This document shows positions 1 through 17,735 of a stretch of DNA of 64,000 nt, piece by piece. A program made the position numbers and the translations under genes. The notes under the pieces are model-generated. The model searched no databases. It saw only the letters and a list, made by a program, of their open reading frames with translations, and was not told the origin of the DNA. Position 1 is the first letter of the stretch. Each line of letters begins with the position of its first letter. The stretch is from Streptomyces monomycini (lineage in GTDB: Bacteria; Actinomycetota; Actinomycetes; Streptomycetales; Streptomycetaceae): positions 1 through 64,000 of the forward strand of contig NZ_JAFIQY010000026.1 in the NCBI RefSeq assembly GCF_022271435.1, given 5' to 3'.

Positions 1-66
1 CCCGGGGGGGGGGGGGGCCGGGGGCGCCGGCCCGGGCCCGCGGCGCCCCCCCCCGCCCCCCCCCCC
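1..66. other. G/C homopolymer tract, probable artefact
   Basis: The first 66 bases are almost only runs of G and then C, with a single switch region, unlike any other part of the window. The frame of the adjacent gene stays open through it only because there are no A or T bases to make a stop. I read it as a contig-end or sequencing artefact rather than biology. Confidence 0.6.
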
Positions 67-69
67 ACC

Positions 70-1557
70 GCTCTGCGCGCCTCCGAGGAGACCGAGTACG
101 GCGTCGTCCTGCTGCACGACGAGTCCCCCGCCCTGGGTGCCGCGCTCGGTCTGGCCCGCTCCCCGGCCCCCGACTGCCTCGTGGAGTACTTCCAGCGGCG
201 GCTGCACGAGCAGCTCAACCGCCTCCTCGACGAGGGACGGTTCGACACGGCCGTCGTCGTCGGCGACCGGCCGGTGATCGACGTACAGCACGAGCTGCGG
301 CAGCGCCTGCACCGGATGTACCCCGCGGTTCCGGAGTGCGCGCTCTCCCGGGTACAGGTGGCGGCACTGGGCGGCGACTGCGAGCACGCGCGCGACACCG
401 CCGGGGAGTACCTGCGCACCCGCCGCGGCTACGCCCGCCTCAACGCCGCGCATCTCGCCGCAGCCGCGTCGCACACCCGGGCCGTACCGGACACCGACGA
501 CGCCACGGCCCAGGCCGAACGCATCGCCGACGGCCTCGACCGCTACTGCGCCGCGCATCCGTTCCTCGACCGCGTCAGCATCGAGCCCGTACGCGACCGG
601 GCCACCGTCGAGGCGCTGCGCAAACTCTTCGGCGACCGGCTGCGCGCCGTGCGCCCCGGGCCCGGGGCCGGTAAGGACACCGCGCCCGAAACCGCCGCTC
701 AGGACGCAGCTCGGAGCCCCGCCCAGGACACCCTCCACGACGACGCCGCCCCCTGGCCCCGACTGAGTCTCCAGCGGCACCTCGACCGCCTCGCCTTCGA
801 CGCCGCCTGGACGTTCCGGCCGCTGAAGCCCGTATCCGTGCACAGCCTGGGCCTTCCGAGCTGCCTCGGCACGTACCTGCGCGACCTGCGCGACCGGCTC
901 ACCCGGCCCCGTACGACGGTGGACCTGCTCGCCGTGACCGGCAGCGCGGCCCGGGGCACGTACCGGCACGGCTGGAGCGACCTGGACGTCCTCGTACTGG
1001 CTCCGCAGGACGCCCTCCCCCGGCTCCGGCGCGTCCGCACGGAGCTGGCGCCGGTGCTGGACGGGGTCCGGATGACGATGACGGTCCTCACCGAGGACGA
1101 GTTCCGCGCGGGCGCCCTGCCGCCGCGGCTGCTGCACGTCCTCACCCTCAGCGGGGCGGGCGCCCTCGCGCCCCTGTGGTGCGCCCCCGGCCTCGCCCTG
1201 CCCGTACCGGACGCCGTCACCTACGCGGACGTCAGCGTGCGCGACGGCGTCCAGGCCGCCGTCACCCTGCGCAAACAGCTCCTGCTCGACGAACCCGACC
1301 TGCGGGTGCTCTACAAGGCCACCGCCCTGCTCGCGAAGATCATGATCCGGATGGAGAGCGGCGCCGAGTACCCGGCCGACGACCAGGCCGTCACGGCCTT
1401 CCACCACCGCCGCCCCGACGCCCTCGGGGCCGGGCCCGGCGACGTACGGCACGACCGCGCCGGCACCGAGCGGATGGCCGCCGCCGTACTGCGCGGCTGG
1501 CTCGCCACGCTCGCCCCGGCACCGCGACCGGAGGTCACCGGCCATGGCGCCACTTGA
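70..1557 (+). CDS. Nucleotidyltransferase-domain protein, 5' partial
   Basis: The reading frame is open from the window edge, so the start lies upstream or in the corrupted G/C tract; an internal GTG at 181 is possible but the coding-like residues begin before it. Visible at about two thirds of the protein is the nucleotidyltransferase signature VTGSAARGTYRHGWSDLDVLV: a GS turn followed by the Asp-x-Asp metal pair. This fold moves a nucleotide onto a small molecule or protein. The N-terminal 230 or so residues match no family I recognise. The gene overlaps the next one by 14 nt (1544-1557), so the two are translationally coupled and probably act together. The substrate is unknown. An aminoglycoside-type or biosynthetic role are both open. 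I am sure of the domain, not of the function. Confidence 0.7.
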   Translation, partial: ALRASEETEYGVVLLHDESPALGAALGLARSPAPDCLVEYFQRRLHEQLNRLLDEGRFDTAVVVGDRPVIDVQHELRQRLHRMYPAVPECALSRVQVAALGGDCEHARDTAGEYLRTRRGYARLNAAHLAAAASHTRAVPDTDDATAQAERIADGLDRYCAAHPFLDRVSIEPVRDRATVEALRKLFGDRLRAVRPGPGAGKDTAPETAAQDAARSPAQDTLHDDAAPWPRLSLQRHLDRLAFDAAWTFRPLKPVSVHSLGLPSCLGTYLRDLRDRLTRPRTTVDLLAVTGSAARGTYRHGWSDLDVLVLAPQDALPRLRRVRTELAPVLDGVRMTMTVLTEDEFRAGALPPRLLHVLTLSGAGALAPLWCAPGLALPVPDAVTYADVSVRDGVQAAVTLRKQLLLDEPDLRVLYKATALLAKIMIRMESGAEYPADDQAVTAFHHRRPDALGAGPGDVRHDRAGTERMAAAVLRGWLATLAPAPRPEVTGHGAT

Positions 1558-2377
1558 GCACCGCCGCCCGTTCGGCTCCGGACTGCCCGTGGCGGCGCAG
1601 ATCGTCCGGGTGCCCTCGATGTGCTGCATGTCGGCCGCGCAGGAACACGAGATGCTGGCCGCCTTCAACCGGTACGGCTTCGCGATCCTGCGCTGCGCGG
1701 AGCGGGCCAGGAGCCGCCAGGACCTGCTCAGCCTGCGGCGGCGCTTCGGCGCCCCGGTGCCGCACCCGCGCGCGGACGGCGACGGGATCGTGCCGATCAG
1801 CCCGGCCCGGCCGGTCGCCGGCTTCCTCGGCTCCAGCCGCGTCGAGCACCTGCTGCACACCGACGGGGCGTTCCGTGACCGCCCCGAGGCCCTGATCACG
1901 CTCCAGTGCGTCCGGCCCGCCGTACGCGGCGGTCTGTCCGTCCTGGCCAGCTCCCAGGCCGCCTACGAGTACCTGACGCGGCACTTCCCCGGTCGGCGGG
2001 ACGCGCTGGCCGAGCCCGACGCGCTGACGATCACCCGTACCGACCAGACCAGCACCCAGCCGCTGTTCCGGCGCCGGGACGGCGTCTGCACGCTGCGGTT
2101 CCGGATGGCGGACGGCGTGTCGCGGGTCGTCCCGCGCGCGGACGTCCGGGACCAGTACGCGGAGCTGTGCCGGTTCTTCGCCGCCCCCGCGAACCGGCTC
2201 AGCTTCAAGCTCGCCGTCGGCGACGTACTGATCGCCGACAACACGGCCGTGGTGCACGGCCGGACGCCCATCCCCGCCGGCATGCCCCGCGTGATGCGCC
2301 GCCTCAACTTCGACGCCACCGGACCGGCCTGCGACCGGATGGCCTTCGGCTTCCCCGTGCGTCCGGTACCACCGTGA
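1544..2377 (+). CDS. TauD/clavaminate-synthase-like Fe(II)/2OG oxygenase
   Basis: The protein has 277 residues and belongs to the TauD/TfdA and clavaminate synthase superfamily of Fe(II)- and 2-oxoglutarate-dependent oxygenases. These hydroxylate or desaturate small molecules, often amino acids. The facial-triad motif His-Thr-Asp is at residues 105-107, the distal His at 238 (VVHGRT), and the arginine that would hold 2-oxoglutarate is in the RVMRRLNF segment at 249-253. The length is usual for the asparagine/arginine hydroxylase branch. The ATG at 1544 lies inside the end of the upstream nucleotidyltransferase gene. The stop is 27 bp from the convergent panD stop. Together these suggest a small-molecule tailoring cluster whose rest lies upstream of the window. 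Confidence 0.8.
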   Translation: MAPLEHRRPFGSGLPVAAQIVRVPSMCCMSAAQEHEMLAAFNRYGFAILRCAERARSRQDLLSLRRRFGAPVPHPRADGDGIVPISPARPVAGFLGSSRVEHLLHTDGAFRDRPEALITLQCVRPAVRGGLSVLASSQAAYEYLTRHFPGRRDALAEPDALTITRTDQTSTQPLFRRRDGVCTLRFRMADGVSRVVPRADVRDQYAELCRFFAAPANRLSFKLAVGDVLIADNTAVVHGRTPIPAGMPRVMRRLNFDATGPACDRMAFGFPVRPVPP

Positions 2378-2404
2378 GCCCCGCAGGCACGGCCCCGGCC
2401 CCGC

Positions 2405-2839
2405 CTAGGGCGCTTCCGCCGCCCGTACGACCGCCTGCGGGCTGCGCTCGTCGTTCCCCCCGGGCACCGGCTCCGACGCGTCCGCGCCGACGGCGACGAT
2501 GCGGTTGTCCGCGTCCACGTGCACGACACGCGGGCGCAGCGTACGGGCCTCGGCGTCGTCCACCTGGGCGTAGCTGATGAGGATCACCAGGTCGCCGGGG
2601 CGCACGAGGTGCGCGGCGGCACCGTTGATGCCGAGGACGCCGGAGCCGCGTTCGCCCTCGATGAGGTACGTCTCCAGGCGCGCGCCGTTGGTGATGTCGA
2701 CGATGTGGACCAGCTCGCCGGGCAGCAGGTCGGCGGCGTCCAGCAGGTCGGCGTCGACCGTCACCGAGCCGACGTAGTGCAGGTCCGCCTGGGTGACGGT
2801 GGCACGGTGGATCTTGGACTTGAACATGGTGCGCAGCAT
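2405..2839 (-). CDS. panD: Aspartate 1-decarboxylase precursor
   Basis: PanD converts L-aspartate to beta-alanine, the precursor of pantothenate and CoA and of some specialised metabolites. The protein has 144 residues. The self-cleavage site Gly24-Ser25, which makes the pyruvoyl cofactor, is visible (HYVGS), as are Lys9, Arg54 and Tyr58 of the active site and the conserved NGAAAH segment. I chose the ATG at 2839 because it gives the family's MxRTM N-terminus; the open frame upstream has no homology. The C-terminal 20 residues are a variable tail. It is transcribed in the same direction as tuf but lies behind the tuf terminator, so it should have its own promoter in 2840-2947. It converges with the oxygenase gene. 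It may be the cell's only panD or a cluster-specific copy. Confidence 0.9.
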   Translation of the reverse strand: MLRTMFKSKIHRATVTQADLHYVGSVTVDADLLDAADLLPGELVHIVDITNGARLETYLIEGERGSGVLGINGAAAHLVRPGDLVILISYAQVDDAEARTLRPRVVHVDADNRIVAVGADASEPVPGGNDERSPQAVVRAAEAP

Positions 2840-2947
2840 GGCGTCACTTCCGGGAAGAGGGTCGCGTCCCGAGGGGGTACGCGCCGACCCGGACATGCTA
2901 AGCAGCCGGCGGACCCAGCAGAAGAGCCCGGCCCCGGAACAGCGAGA

Positions 2948-2977
2948 AGCCCCGCTCACCCGAAGGTGAGCGGGGCT
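2948..2977 (-). terminator. tuf terminator
   Basis: A perfect 13-bp stem (AGCCCCGCTCACC and its complement) is closed by a four-base loop that reads UUCG on the - strand RNA. It lies 46 nt after the tuf stop and ends the str operon before panD. Confidence 0.85.
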
Positions 2978-3023
2978 CCTCAGAGCGCTCAAAAGAGCTG
3001 CCGGGTCTCCCCGACCGTCAGAA

Positions 3024-4217
3024 TTACTTGACGATCTTGGTGACCTGGCCGGCGCCGACGGTCCGGCCACCCTCACGGATGGCGAACTTCAGGCCTTCCT
3101 CCATGGCGACCGGCTGGATCAGCTGGACCGACATCTCGGTGTTGTCGCCCGGCATGACCATCTCGGTGCCCTCGGGGAGGGTCACGACGCCGGTCACGTC
3201 GGTGGTACGGAAGTAGAACTGCGGGCGGTAGTTGTTGAAGAACGGGGTGTGGCGGCCACCCTCGTCCTTCGACAGGATGTACGCCTGCGCCTCGAACTCC
3301 GTGTGCGGGGTGACCGAGCCCGGCTTGATGATGACCTGGCCGCGCTCGACGTCCTCGCGCTTGATGCCGCGGAGCAGCAGACCGACGTTCTCACCGGCCT
3401 GGCCCTCGTCGAGCAGCTTCCGGAACATCTCGATGCCGGTGACCGTGGTGGTGGTCTTCTCGGTCTTGATGCCGATGATGTCGACGGTCTCGTTGACCTT
3501 GAGGACACCACGCTCGATACGGCCGGTGACGACGGTGCCACGACCGGTGATCGTGAAGACGTCCTCGATCGGCATCAGGAACGGCTTGTCGACGTCACGC
3601 TCGGGCTGCGGGATCGACTCGTCGACGGCGGCCATGAGCTTGAGGACGGAGTCGCCCCACTCCTTGTCGCCCTCGAGCGCCTTGAGCGCCGAGACCTTGA
3701 CGACCGGAACGTCGTCGCCCGGGAACTCGTACTCCGAGAGGAGCTCACGGACCTCGAGCTCGACGAGCTCCAGGATCTCCTCGTCGTCCACCATGTCGGC
3801 CTTGTTCAGGGCCACCACGATGTAGGGCACGCCGACCTGGCGGGCCAGGAGCACGTGCTCCTTGGTCTGCGGCATCGGGCCGTCGGTCGCCGCGACCACG
3901 AGGATCGCGCCGTCCATCTGGGCGGCACCGGTGATCATGTTCTTGATGTAGTCCGCGTGACCGGGGCAGTCAACGTGGGCGTAGTGACGGTTCTCCGTCT
4001 GGTACTCGACGTGCGCGATCGAGATGGTGATACCGCGCTGGCGCTCCTCGGGCGCCTTGTCGATCATGTCGAAGGCCGAGGCCTCGTTCAGGTCGGGGAA
4101 CGCGTCGTGCAGCACCTTGGTAATGGCGGCCGTGAGGGTCGTCTTACCGTGGTCGATGTGACCGATGGTGCCGATGTTGACGTGCGGCTTAGTCCGCTCG
4201 AACTTCGCCTTCGCCAC
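3024..4217 (-). CDS. tuf: Elongation factor Tu
   Basis: EF-Tu (397 residues, the normal length) delivers aminoacyl-tRNA to the ribosome as a GTP complex. The GTPase motifs are complete: GHIDHGKT at 19-26, DCPGH near 81, NKAD near 136. The beta-barrel domains 2 and 3 follow without gaps. The sequence is of the Streptomyces EF-Tu1 type. The GTG start at 4217 is preceded by AGGAGG. It is the last gene of the str operon (rpsL-rpsG-fusA-tuf), 155 nt after fusA. The segment around the kirromycin-contact alanine (KFAIREGG) is wild type, so nothing indicates elfamycin resistance. Confidence 0.98.
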   Translation of the reverse strand: MAKAKFERTKPHVNIGTIGHIDHGKTTLTAAITKVLHDAFPDLNEASAFDMIDKAPEERQRGITISIAHVEYQTENRHYAHVDCPGHADYIKNMITGAAQMDGAILVVAATDGPMPQTKEHVLLARQVGVPYIVVALNKADMVDDEEILELVELEVRELLSEYEFPGDDVPVVKVSALKALEGDKEWGDSVLKLMAAVDESIPQPERDVDKPFLMPIEDVFTITGRGTVVTGRIERGVLKVNETVDIIGIKTEKTTTTVTGIEMFRKLLDEGQAGENVGLLLRGIKREDVERGQVIIKPGSVTPHTEFEAQAYILSKDEGGRHTPFFNNYRPQFYFRTTDVTGVVTLPEGTEMVMPGDNTEMSVQLIQPVAMEEGLKFAIREGGRTVGAGQVTKIVK

Positions 4218-4332
4218 TGGGTCCTCCTGAAGTGGTTCTGTACGCCTTACTCATCGGCGCCAGGTGATCTTTGCTGGGATGCCGGCCGCCGGGGCCCCCT
4301 CGCGGGTGGCGGGGACAGGCCCCGGCAGACGG

Positions 4333-4338
4333 TGTCAA
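4333..4338 (-). promoter_or_regulatory. Candidate tuf-specific promoter -35 box
   Basis: A perfect TTGACA lies in the fusA-tuf gap, about 115 nt before the tuf start on the - strand. I do not see a convincing -10 at the expected distance. A tuf-own promoter in this gap has been described in other streptomycetes, so the site is worth noting but is weakly supported here. Confidence 0.35.
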
Positions 4339-4372
4339 GCCTAAAGCGTCTTGCGACTCGTGCGAGCCGGTA

Positions 4373-6493
<2,121 letters not shown>

Positions 6494-6532
6494 ATCGGCT
6501 CAATCTTCTCTCGGTCTCGATGGGGGTAGCGA

Positions 6533-7003
6533 CTACCAGCGGTAGTGCGCGAAGGCCTTGTTGGACTCGGCCATCTTGTGCGTGTCCTCGCGCTTCTTGA
6601 CCGAAGCGCCGAGGCCGTTCGAGGCGTCCAGCAGCTCGTTCATGAGGCGCTCGGTCATGGTCTTCTCACGGCGGGCGCGCGAGTAGCCCACGAGCCAGCG
6701 CAGCGAGAGCGTGGCGGCGCGGCCGGGCTTGACCTCGACCGGGACCTGGTAGGTCGCGCCACCGACACGGCGGGACTTGACCTCGAGGGTCGGCTTGATG
6801 TTCTCCAGCGCGCGCTTCAGCGTGATGACCGGGTCGTTGCCGGTCTTCTCACGCAGACCCTCCATGGCGCCGTAAACGATGCGCTCGGCGGTGGAGCGCT
6901 TTCCGTTCAGCAGGACCTTGTTGATGAGGGAGGTCACCAGAGGAGAGCTGTAGACCGGGTCAATGATGACCGGGCGCTTCGGGGCGGGGCCCTTACGAGG
7001 CAT
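6533..7003 (-). CDS. rpsG: 30S ribosomal protein S7
   Basis: S7 (156 residues) is a primary 16S rRNA-binding protein that nucleates assembly of the 30S head and contacts tRNA at the E site. The N-terminus MPRKGPAPKR and the C-terminal HYRW are those of bacterial S7 of the long type. It starts 2 nt after the rpsL stop, so translation of the two is probably coupled. In other bacteria S7 represses the str operon by binding the rpsL-rpsG junction. The tight spacing here leaves little room for such a site. Confidence 0.97.
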   Translation of the reverse strand: MPRKGPAPKRPVIIDPVYSSPLVTSLINKVLLNGKRSTAERIVYGAMEGLREKTGNDPVITLKRALENIKPTLEVKSRRVGGATYQVPVEVKPGRAATLSLRWLVGYSRARREKTMTERLMNELLDASNGLGASVKKREDTHKMAESNKAFAHYRW

Positions 7004-7005
7004 TC

Positions 7006-7377
7006 TTACTTCTCCTTCTTGGCGCCGTAGCGGCTGCGAGCCTGCTTGCGGTTCTTGACGCCCTGCGTGTCGAGGGAGCCGCGGATGATCTTGTACCGAA
7101 CACCCGGCAGGTCCTTCACACGGCCGCCACGCACGAGCACGATCGAGTGCTCCTGCAGGTTGTGGCCCTCACCCGGAATGTAAGCGGTGACCTCGATGCC
7201 GCTGGTCAGACGCACACGTGCGACCTTACGCAGGGCCGAGTTCGGCTTCTTCGGGGTGGTCGTGAAAACACGCGTGCAGACGCCGCGGCGCTGGGGCGAA
7301 CCCTCCAGTGCGGGCGTCTTGTTCTTCTCGACCTTGTCCTGCCGGCCCTTGCGGACCAGCTGCTGGATCGTAGGCAC
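7006..7377 (-). CDS. rpsL: 30S ribosomal protein S12
   Basis: S12 (123 residues) sits at the decoding centre and controls accuracy. The signature TTTPKKPNSALRKVA is complete. Lys43 and Lys88, the positions changed in streptomycin-resistant and antibiotic-overproducing streptomycete mutants, are both wild type. The GTG start at 7377 follows GGAGAAAC. It is the first gene of the str operon and is driven by the promoter at 7573-7601. Confidence 0.97.
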   Translation of the reverse strand: MPTIQQLVRKGRQDKVEKNKTPALEGSPQRRGVCTRVFTTTPKKPNSALRKVARVRLTSGIEVTAYIPGEGHNLQEHSIVLVRGGRVKDLPGVRYKIIRGSLDTQGVKNRKQARSRYGAKKEK

Positions 7378-7795
7378 CGTTTCTCCGGTTTCTGTGTGCC
7401 AGTCTCGGTAAAGCTAACCTGGAACATTCCCCGACCCACGCGGTCGGGTGTGTCGAATACTGCAGACCCCTCGCTGGAACGAGGACGGCGGCAGATTGCG
7501 GTGTCGAGACCCGGCTTCCGTACGGACGAGTGCACGCACGGCAGCCTGAGGACACCCCAGGCACAAGGTCAGAGCGTACCTACCGCATGGGCTGCGGTCA
7601 AAACAAATGCACACGCGAAGGACACGCCGGACTCCCCCGGCGCTGCGGCCACCGTAGTGCGATCAGGGGCCGTACGGAAGAAGGCTCGGCCATCGCCGCG
7701 CGCGCCGTGGCGGCCGCCCTACGGCCTCCGGAGCCGCCCCCGGCACCCGGCTGCCAACGCCCCGCCGGCGCCCGGTGTGCCCCGCCTCCGCGCCC
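7378..7795. other. str operon 5' region
   Basis: This 418-bp gap between the DUF1707 gene and rpsL holds the str promoter and about 190 nt of untranslated rpsL leader. No protein-coding frame looks real. I saw no clear terminator for the DUF1707 gene in its right part. Confidence 0.6.
7573..7601 (-). promoter_or_regulatory. str operon promoter
   Basis: On the - strand TTGACC (7596-7601) and TACGCT (7573-7578) are separated by exactly 17 bp, a near-ideal vegetative (HrdB) promoter. Transcription would begin near 7566 and give a leader of about 190 nt before rpsL. Confidence 0.75.
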
Positions 7796-8356
7796 TCAGA
7801 GGTTCGCCGCCCCCACGAAGACCATCAGGATGAAGAACAGCAGCCAGCCGCTGATCCCCAGCCAGCCCAGGACCAGCCCGGCGACCGCCTGGCCGTCCCC
7901 GCGCTCCCCCGTGCGGCGGATCTCGGCCCGCGCCTTGTGCCCCAGGATGACCGCGGGTATCGACGTCAGGCCCCACGTCACCGGGGCGAGGATGCCGCAC
8001 ACCAGCGCTCCGGTGGCCGAACCGTTGGTCGGCGCCGTCATCGGCTGCACCGGCATGAACGTCTGCGGCACCGCGGGCGGCGGCCCGAACTGCGGCTGCG
8101 GCATCGGCCCCTGCGGCAGGTCCGCCACCAGCATCTGCAGCTCGGCCTGGGTCTGCGCCTGATAGGCGCGGCCGATGCGCTGCTCGTACTCCTGCTGCGG
8201 AAGCCGCCCCTCGGCGAAACCGGCCTTCAGCACGTCCACCGCACGCTCACGGTCGGCGTGCGAAGCACGCATCGCCGGGACCTGGCCCGGGCCCTGGACC
8301 GGCTGCCCGCCTTGCCACGGCGCCGGCTGTCCCCCCTGCCACGGCTGGAACGCCAC
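7796..8356 (-). CDS. DUF1707/DUF4190 small membrane protein
   Basis: The protein has 186 residues. It begins with a short Gln/Gly/Pro-rich stretch, then a DUF1707 domain (MRASHADRERAVDVL onward), a proline-rich linker, and a DUF4190 region with two hydrophobic segments at the C-terminus. These domains are common in actinobacterial membrane proteins of unknown role. The GTG at 8356 is chosen because GGGAGG precedes it at good distance. A longer frame to 8389 lacks a ribosome binding site. The gene sits between rpoC, which ends in its own terminator, and the str promoter, so it is probably a separate transcript. Confidence 0.8.
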   Translation of the reverse strand: MAFQPWQGGQPAPWQGGQPVQGPGQVPAMRASHADRERAVDVLKAGFAEGRLPQQEYEQRIGRAYQAQTQAELQMLVADLPQGPMPQPQFGPPPAVPQTFMPVQPMTAPTNGSATGALVCGILAPVTWGLTSIPAVILGHKARAEIRRTGERGDGQAVAGLVLGWLGISGWLLFFILMVFVGAANL

Positions 8357-8517
8357 TCTCAGCACCTCCCCCACATTAGGCAGTACCACCCATCATTCAG
8401 TACGCGCCAGAAGAGCGCACGGTTCCCCGCGAAGGAATCATCGCGCGCCACCACGCCGCCCCGCCCACCGCAAGGGGAGGCGGCGGGCCGCCGGCGGGAC
8501 GACCGCCCCACAACGCC

Positions 8518-8551
8518 GCAGGGCGGCCACCCCGAGGGGTGACCGCCCTGC
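8518..8551 (-). terminator. rpoBC terminator
   Basis: A 16-bp stem (GCAGGGCGG then CACCCC and complements) with one pair that is a G-U wobble only on the - strand RNA, 45 nt after the rpoC stop. The wobble supports the - strand orientation. No long U-run follows. Confidence 0.75.
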
Positions 8552-8595
8552 GCACAGCGCGTGTCCGGACCGGCCGCCGACGGCCGGCCGGGCCC

Positions 8596-12495
<3,900 letters not shown>

Positions 12496-12620
12496 TGTCG
12501 TCAATCCCTCTTTCAGGGTCGTGCCCTTCGCGTAAGCGAAAAAATGGGCTCTACATCATGGTCTGTACGGGTCCGGGGCGACCGGGGCTCCTTGGGGGGA
12601 AGGAGCCCCGGCCAGGCCCG

Positions 12621-16103
<3,483 letters not shown>

Positions 16104-16510
16104 GAGGGGGTCCTTCCGAGGGCTCGGACTCACTACGCGCGTACCGGTCCCGGACCGAACGAAGCCGGAGGAAAGGCCCAGGTCAGGGCGGATCAGTCGG
16201 CATTGCTCGGGCTCGGGTATGCCCCTGGTGACGGGCAGGGAGCAGCTAACAGGCAGCGCAAAGGGTCAGTGTAGCCACTCGGCACACTGATGTCCAGAGC
16301 GAGTTTCCGGAGACCGGTTCAGCACCGTGATACCGATCTTCTCCCTCCGGTAGGCGGCACCCTCCGTGACGGAGGTACCCCTCTTTGTTCGTCTCAACGC
16401 CAACGTCTTATGCCTGCCACGAGCCGTGCGCCAACAGGCGCACCTCGATGCTTCCCTCTTCGCCGGCGATCCATGCCTCGAACCCGGATCGCTTCTGACG
16501 TCGCGTCCTG

Positions 16511-16539
16511 AGAATTGCGCGCTGCGTGCGGTTCGTCAA
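16511..16539 (-). promoter_or_regulatory. Candidate rpoB promoter
   Basis: TTGACG (16534-16539) and AATTCT (16511-16516) are 17 bp apart on the - strand. The -35 is good. The -10 lacks the first T but keeps the A at position 2 and T at position 6. It lies about 400 nt before the rpoB start. Confidence 0.5.
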
Positions 16540-16644
16540 GGCCCCCCACCCACTGGAAGATCGTCACGGGGTGCACGGCCGGGCAACGAAGATCACCATA
16601 CTCGCACGGAATGCCGGGGCGGCGCAGCCGCGGCCCGAACGCCC

Positions 16645-16676
16645 GAAGGCGACCACCCGCATGGGTGATCGCCTTC
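16645..16676 (-). terminator. rplL terminator or attenuator
   Basis: A 14-bp stem (GAAGGCGATCACCC with complement, one G-U wobble on the - strand RNA) with a four-base loop begins 32 nt after the rplL stop. It is placed where rplJL-rpoBC attenuators lie in other bacteria, and would reduce but not abolish read-through into rpoB. Confidence 0.7.
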
Positions 16677-16707
16677 AGGTTTGCGAAGAGTCAGCAGACT
16701 CGTCGGG

Positions 16708-17094
16708 TCACTTGACCTCGACGGAGGCGCCGGCGCCCTTGAGGGCCTCGGCGGCCTTGTCCGCGGCGTCCTTGGCGACCTTCTCGAGGACCGGCTTCGG
16801 GGTGCCGTCCACGAGGTCCTTGGCCTCCTTCAGACCCAGCGAGGTCAGCTCGCGCACGACCTTGATGACCTGGATCTTCTTGTCGCCGGCACCGGTGAGG
16901 ATGACGTCGAACTCGTCCTGCTCCTCGGCGGCCTCGGCGGCCGGGGCACCCGGGGCGCCGGCGGCGGCAACGGCGACCGGGGCGGCAGCCTCGACGTCGA
17001 ACTTCTCCTCGAACTTCTTCACGAAGTCGGAGAGCTCGAGCAGGGTCATCTCCTCGAACTGGGCCAGCAGTTCGTCCTGGGTGAGCTTCGCCAT
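16708..17094 (-). CDS. rplL: 50S ribosomal protein L7/L12
   Basis: L7/L12 (128 residues) forms the mobile stalk that recruits GTPase factors to the ribosome. The N-terminal dimerisation helix (MAKLTQDELLAQFEEM), an Ala/Gly/Pro hinge at about 40-58 and the C-terminal factor-binding domain (KIQVIKVVRELTSLGLKEAK) are all visible. It follows rplJ by 89 nt in the usual rplJ-rplL order, which allows several L7/L12 copies per L10. Confidence 0.97.
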   Translation of the reverse strand: MAKLTQDELLAQFEEMTLLELSDFVKKFEEKFDVEAAAPVAVAAAGAPGAPAAEAAEEQDEFDVILTGAGDKKIQVIKVVRELTSLGLKEAKDLVDGTPKPVLEKVAKDAADKAAEALKGAGASVEVK

Positions 17095-17183
17095 GGTGGC
17101 GGTCCTTCCACTAATTCGGCTGGTGCCGGATGTACATTGCGGCGGGCGTGCTGAGCAGACGTGCCCGCTGGACTGCGGAGTGG

Positions 17184-17735
17184 TTACTCCGCGGCCTCGG
17201 CGGGAGCCGGCTCACCGGCACCGCCCTGCTCGACCTTGCTGCGAAGAGCTTCCGCGGTGCGGACCATCTTCGTGAGCGGGGCCTGGAAGGTCGCCGCGGC
17301 CTTGGCCATGGACGCCTTCATGCCACCCGCCAGCTTGGCGAGCAGAACCTCGCGGGACTCGAGGTCCGCAAGCTTCTTGATCTCGTCGGCGGACAGCGCC
17401 CTGCCGTCGAGGACACCGCCCTTGATGACGAGAGAGGGGTTCTCCTTGGCGAAGTCACGAAGACCCTTAGCCGCCTCGACCGGGTCACCGGTCACGAAGG
17501 CGACAGCCGTCGAGCCCTTGAGGTGCTCGTCCAGCGTGATCCCGGCCTCATTGGCCGCAATCTTGGTCAGCGTGTTCTTCACCACACGGTACTGAGCGTT
17601 GTCACCGAGCGAACGGCGCAGCTGCTTGAGCTGAGCGACGGACAGTCCGGTGTACGCGGTCACAACAGCGGCGTTGGAGTTACGGAGCTTCTCCGTGATC
17701 TCCTCGACGGCTGCGACCTTGTCGGGCCTCGCCAT
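17184..17735 (-). CDS. rplJ: 50S ribosomal protein L10
   Basis: L10 (183 residues) anchors the L7/L12 stalk to 23S rRNA. The family N-terminus MARPDKVAAVEEITEKL fixes the start at the ATG at 17735, behind GGAAGGAGG. The C-terminal alpha-helical segment that binds L12 dimers is present, followed by an Ala/Glu/Pro tail. L10 commonly represses its own mRNA through a structured leader. Here about 220 nt of untranslated leader precede the gene. Confidence 0.97.
   Translation of the reverse strand: MARPDKVAAVEEITEKLRNSNAAVVTAYTGLSVAQLKQLRRSLGDNAQYRVVKNTLTKIAANEAGITLDEHLKGSTAVAFVTGDPVEAAKGLRDFAKENPSLVIKGGVLDGRALSADEIKKLADLESREVLLAKLAGGMKASMAKAAATFQAPLTKMVRTAEALRSKVEQGGAGEPAPAEAAE

Larger units (their letters stand above)
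16104..16707. other. rplL-rpoB intergenic region
   Basis: This 604-bp gap holds a stem-loop right after rplL (16645-16676), a candidate rpoB promoter (16511-16539), and a second imperfect hairpin around 16356-16379 built on CCTCCG/CGGAGG. No real coding frame is apparent. It implies a leader of roughly 400 nt for rpoB mRNA, and partial uncoupling of rpoBC from rplJL. Confidence 0.6.

Noticed and set aside
3024..4217. Elfamycin-resistant EF-Tu
   Set aside because: The segment around the kirromycin-contact alanine is unchanged (KFAIREGG) and the rest resembles the usual EF-Tu1.
7006..7377. Streptomycin-resistance change in S12
   Set aside because: Lys43 and Lys88 are both wild type.
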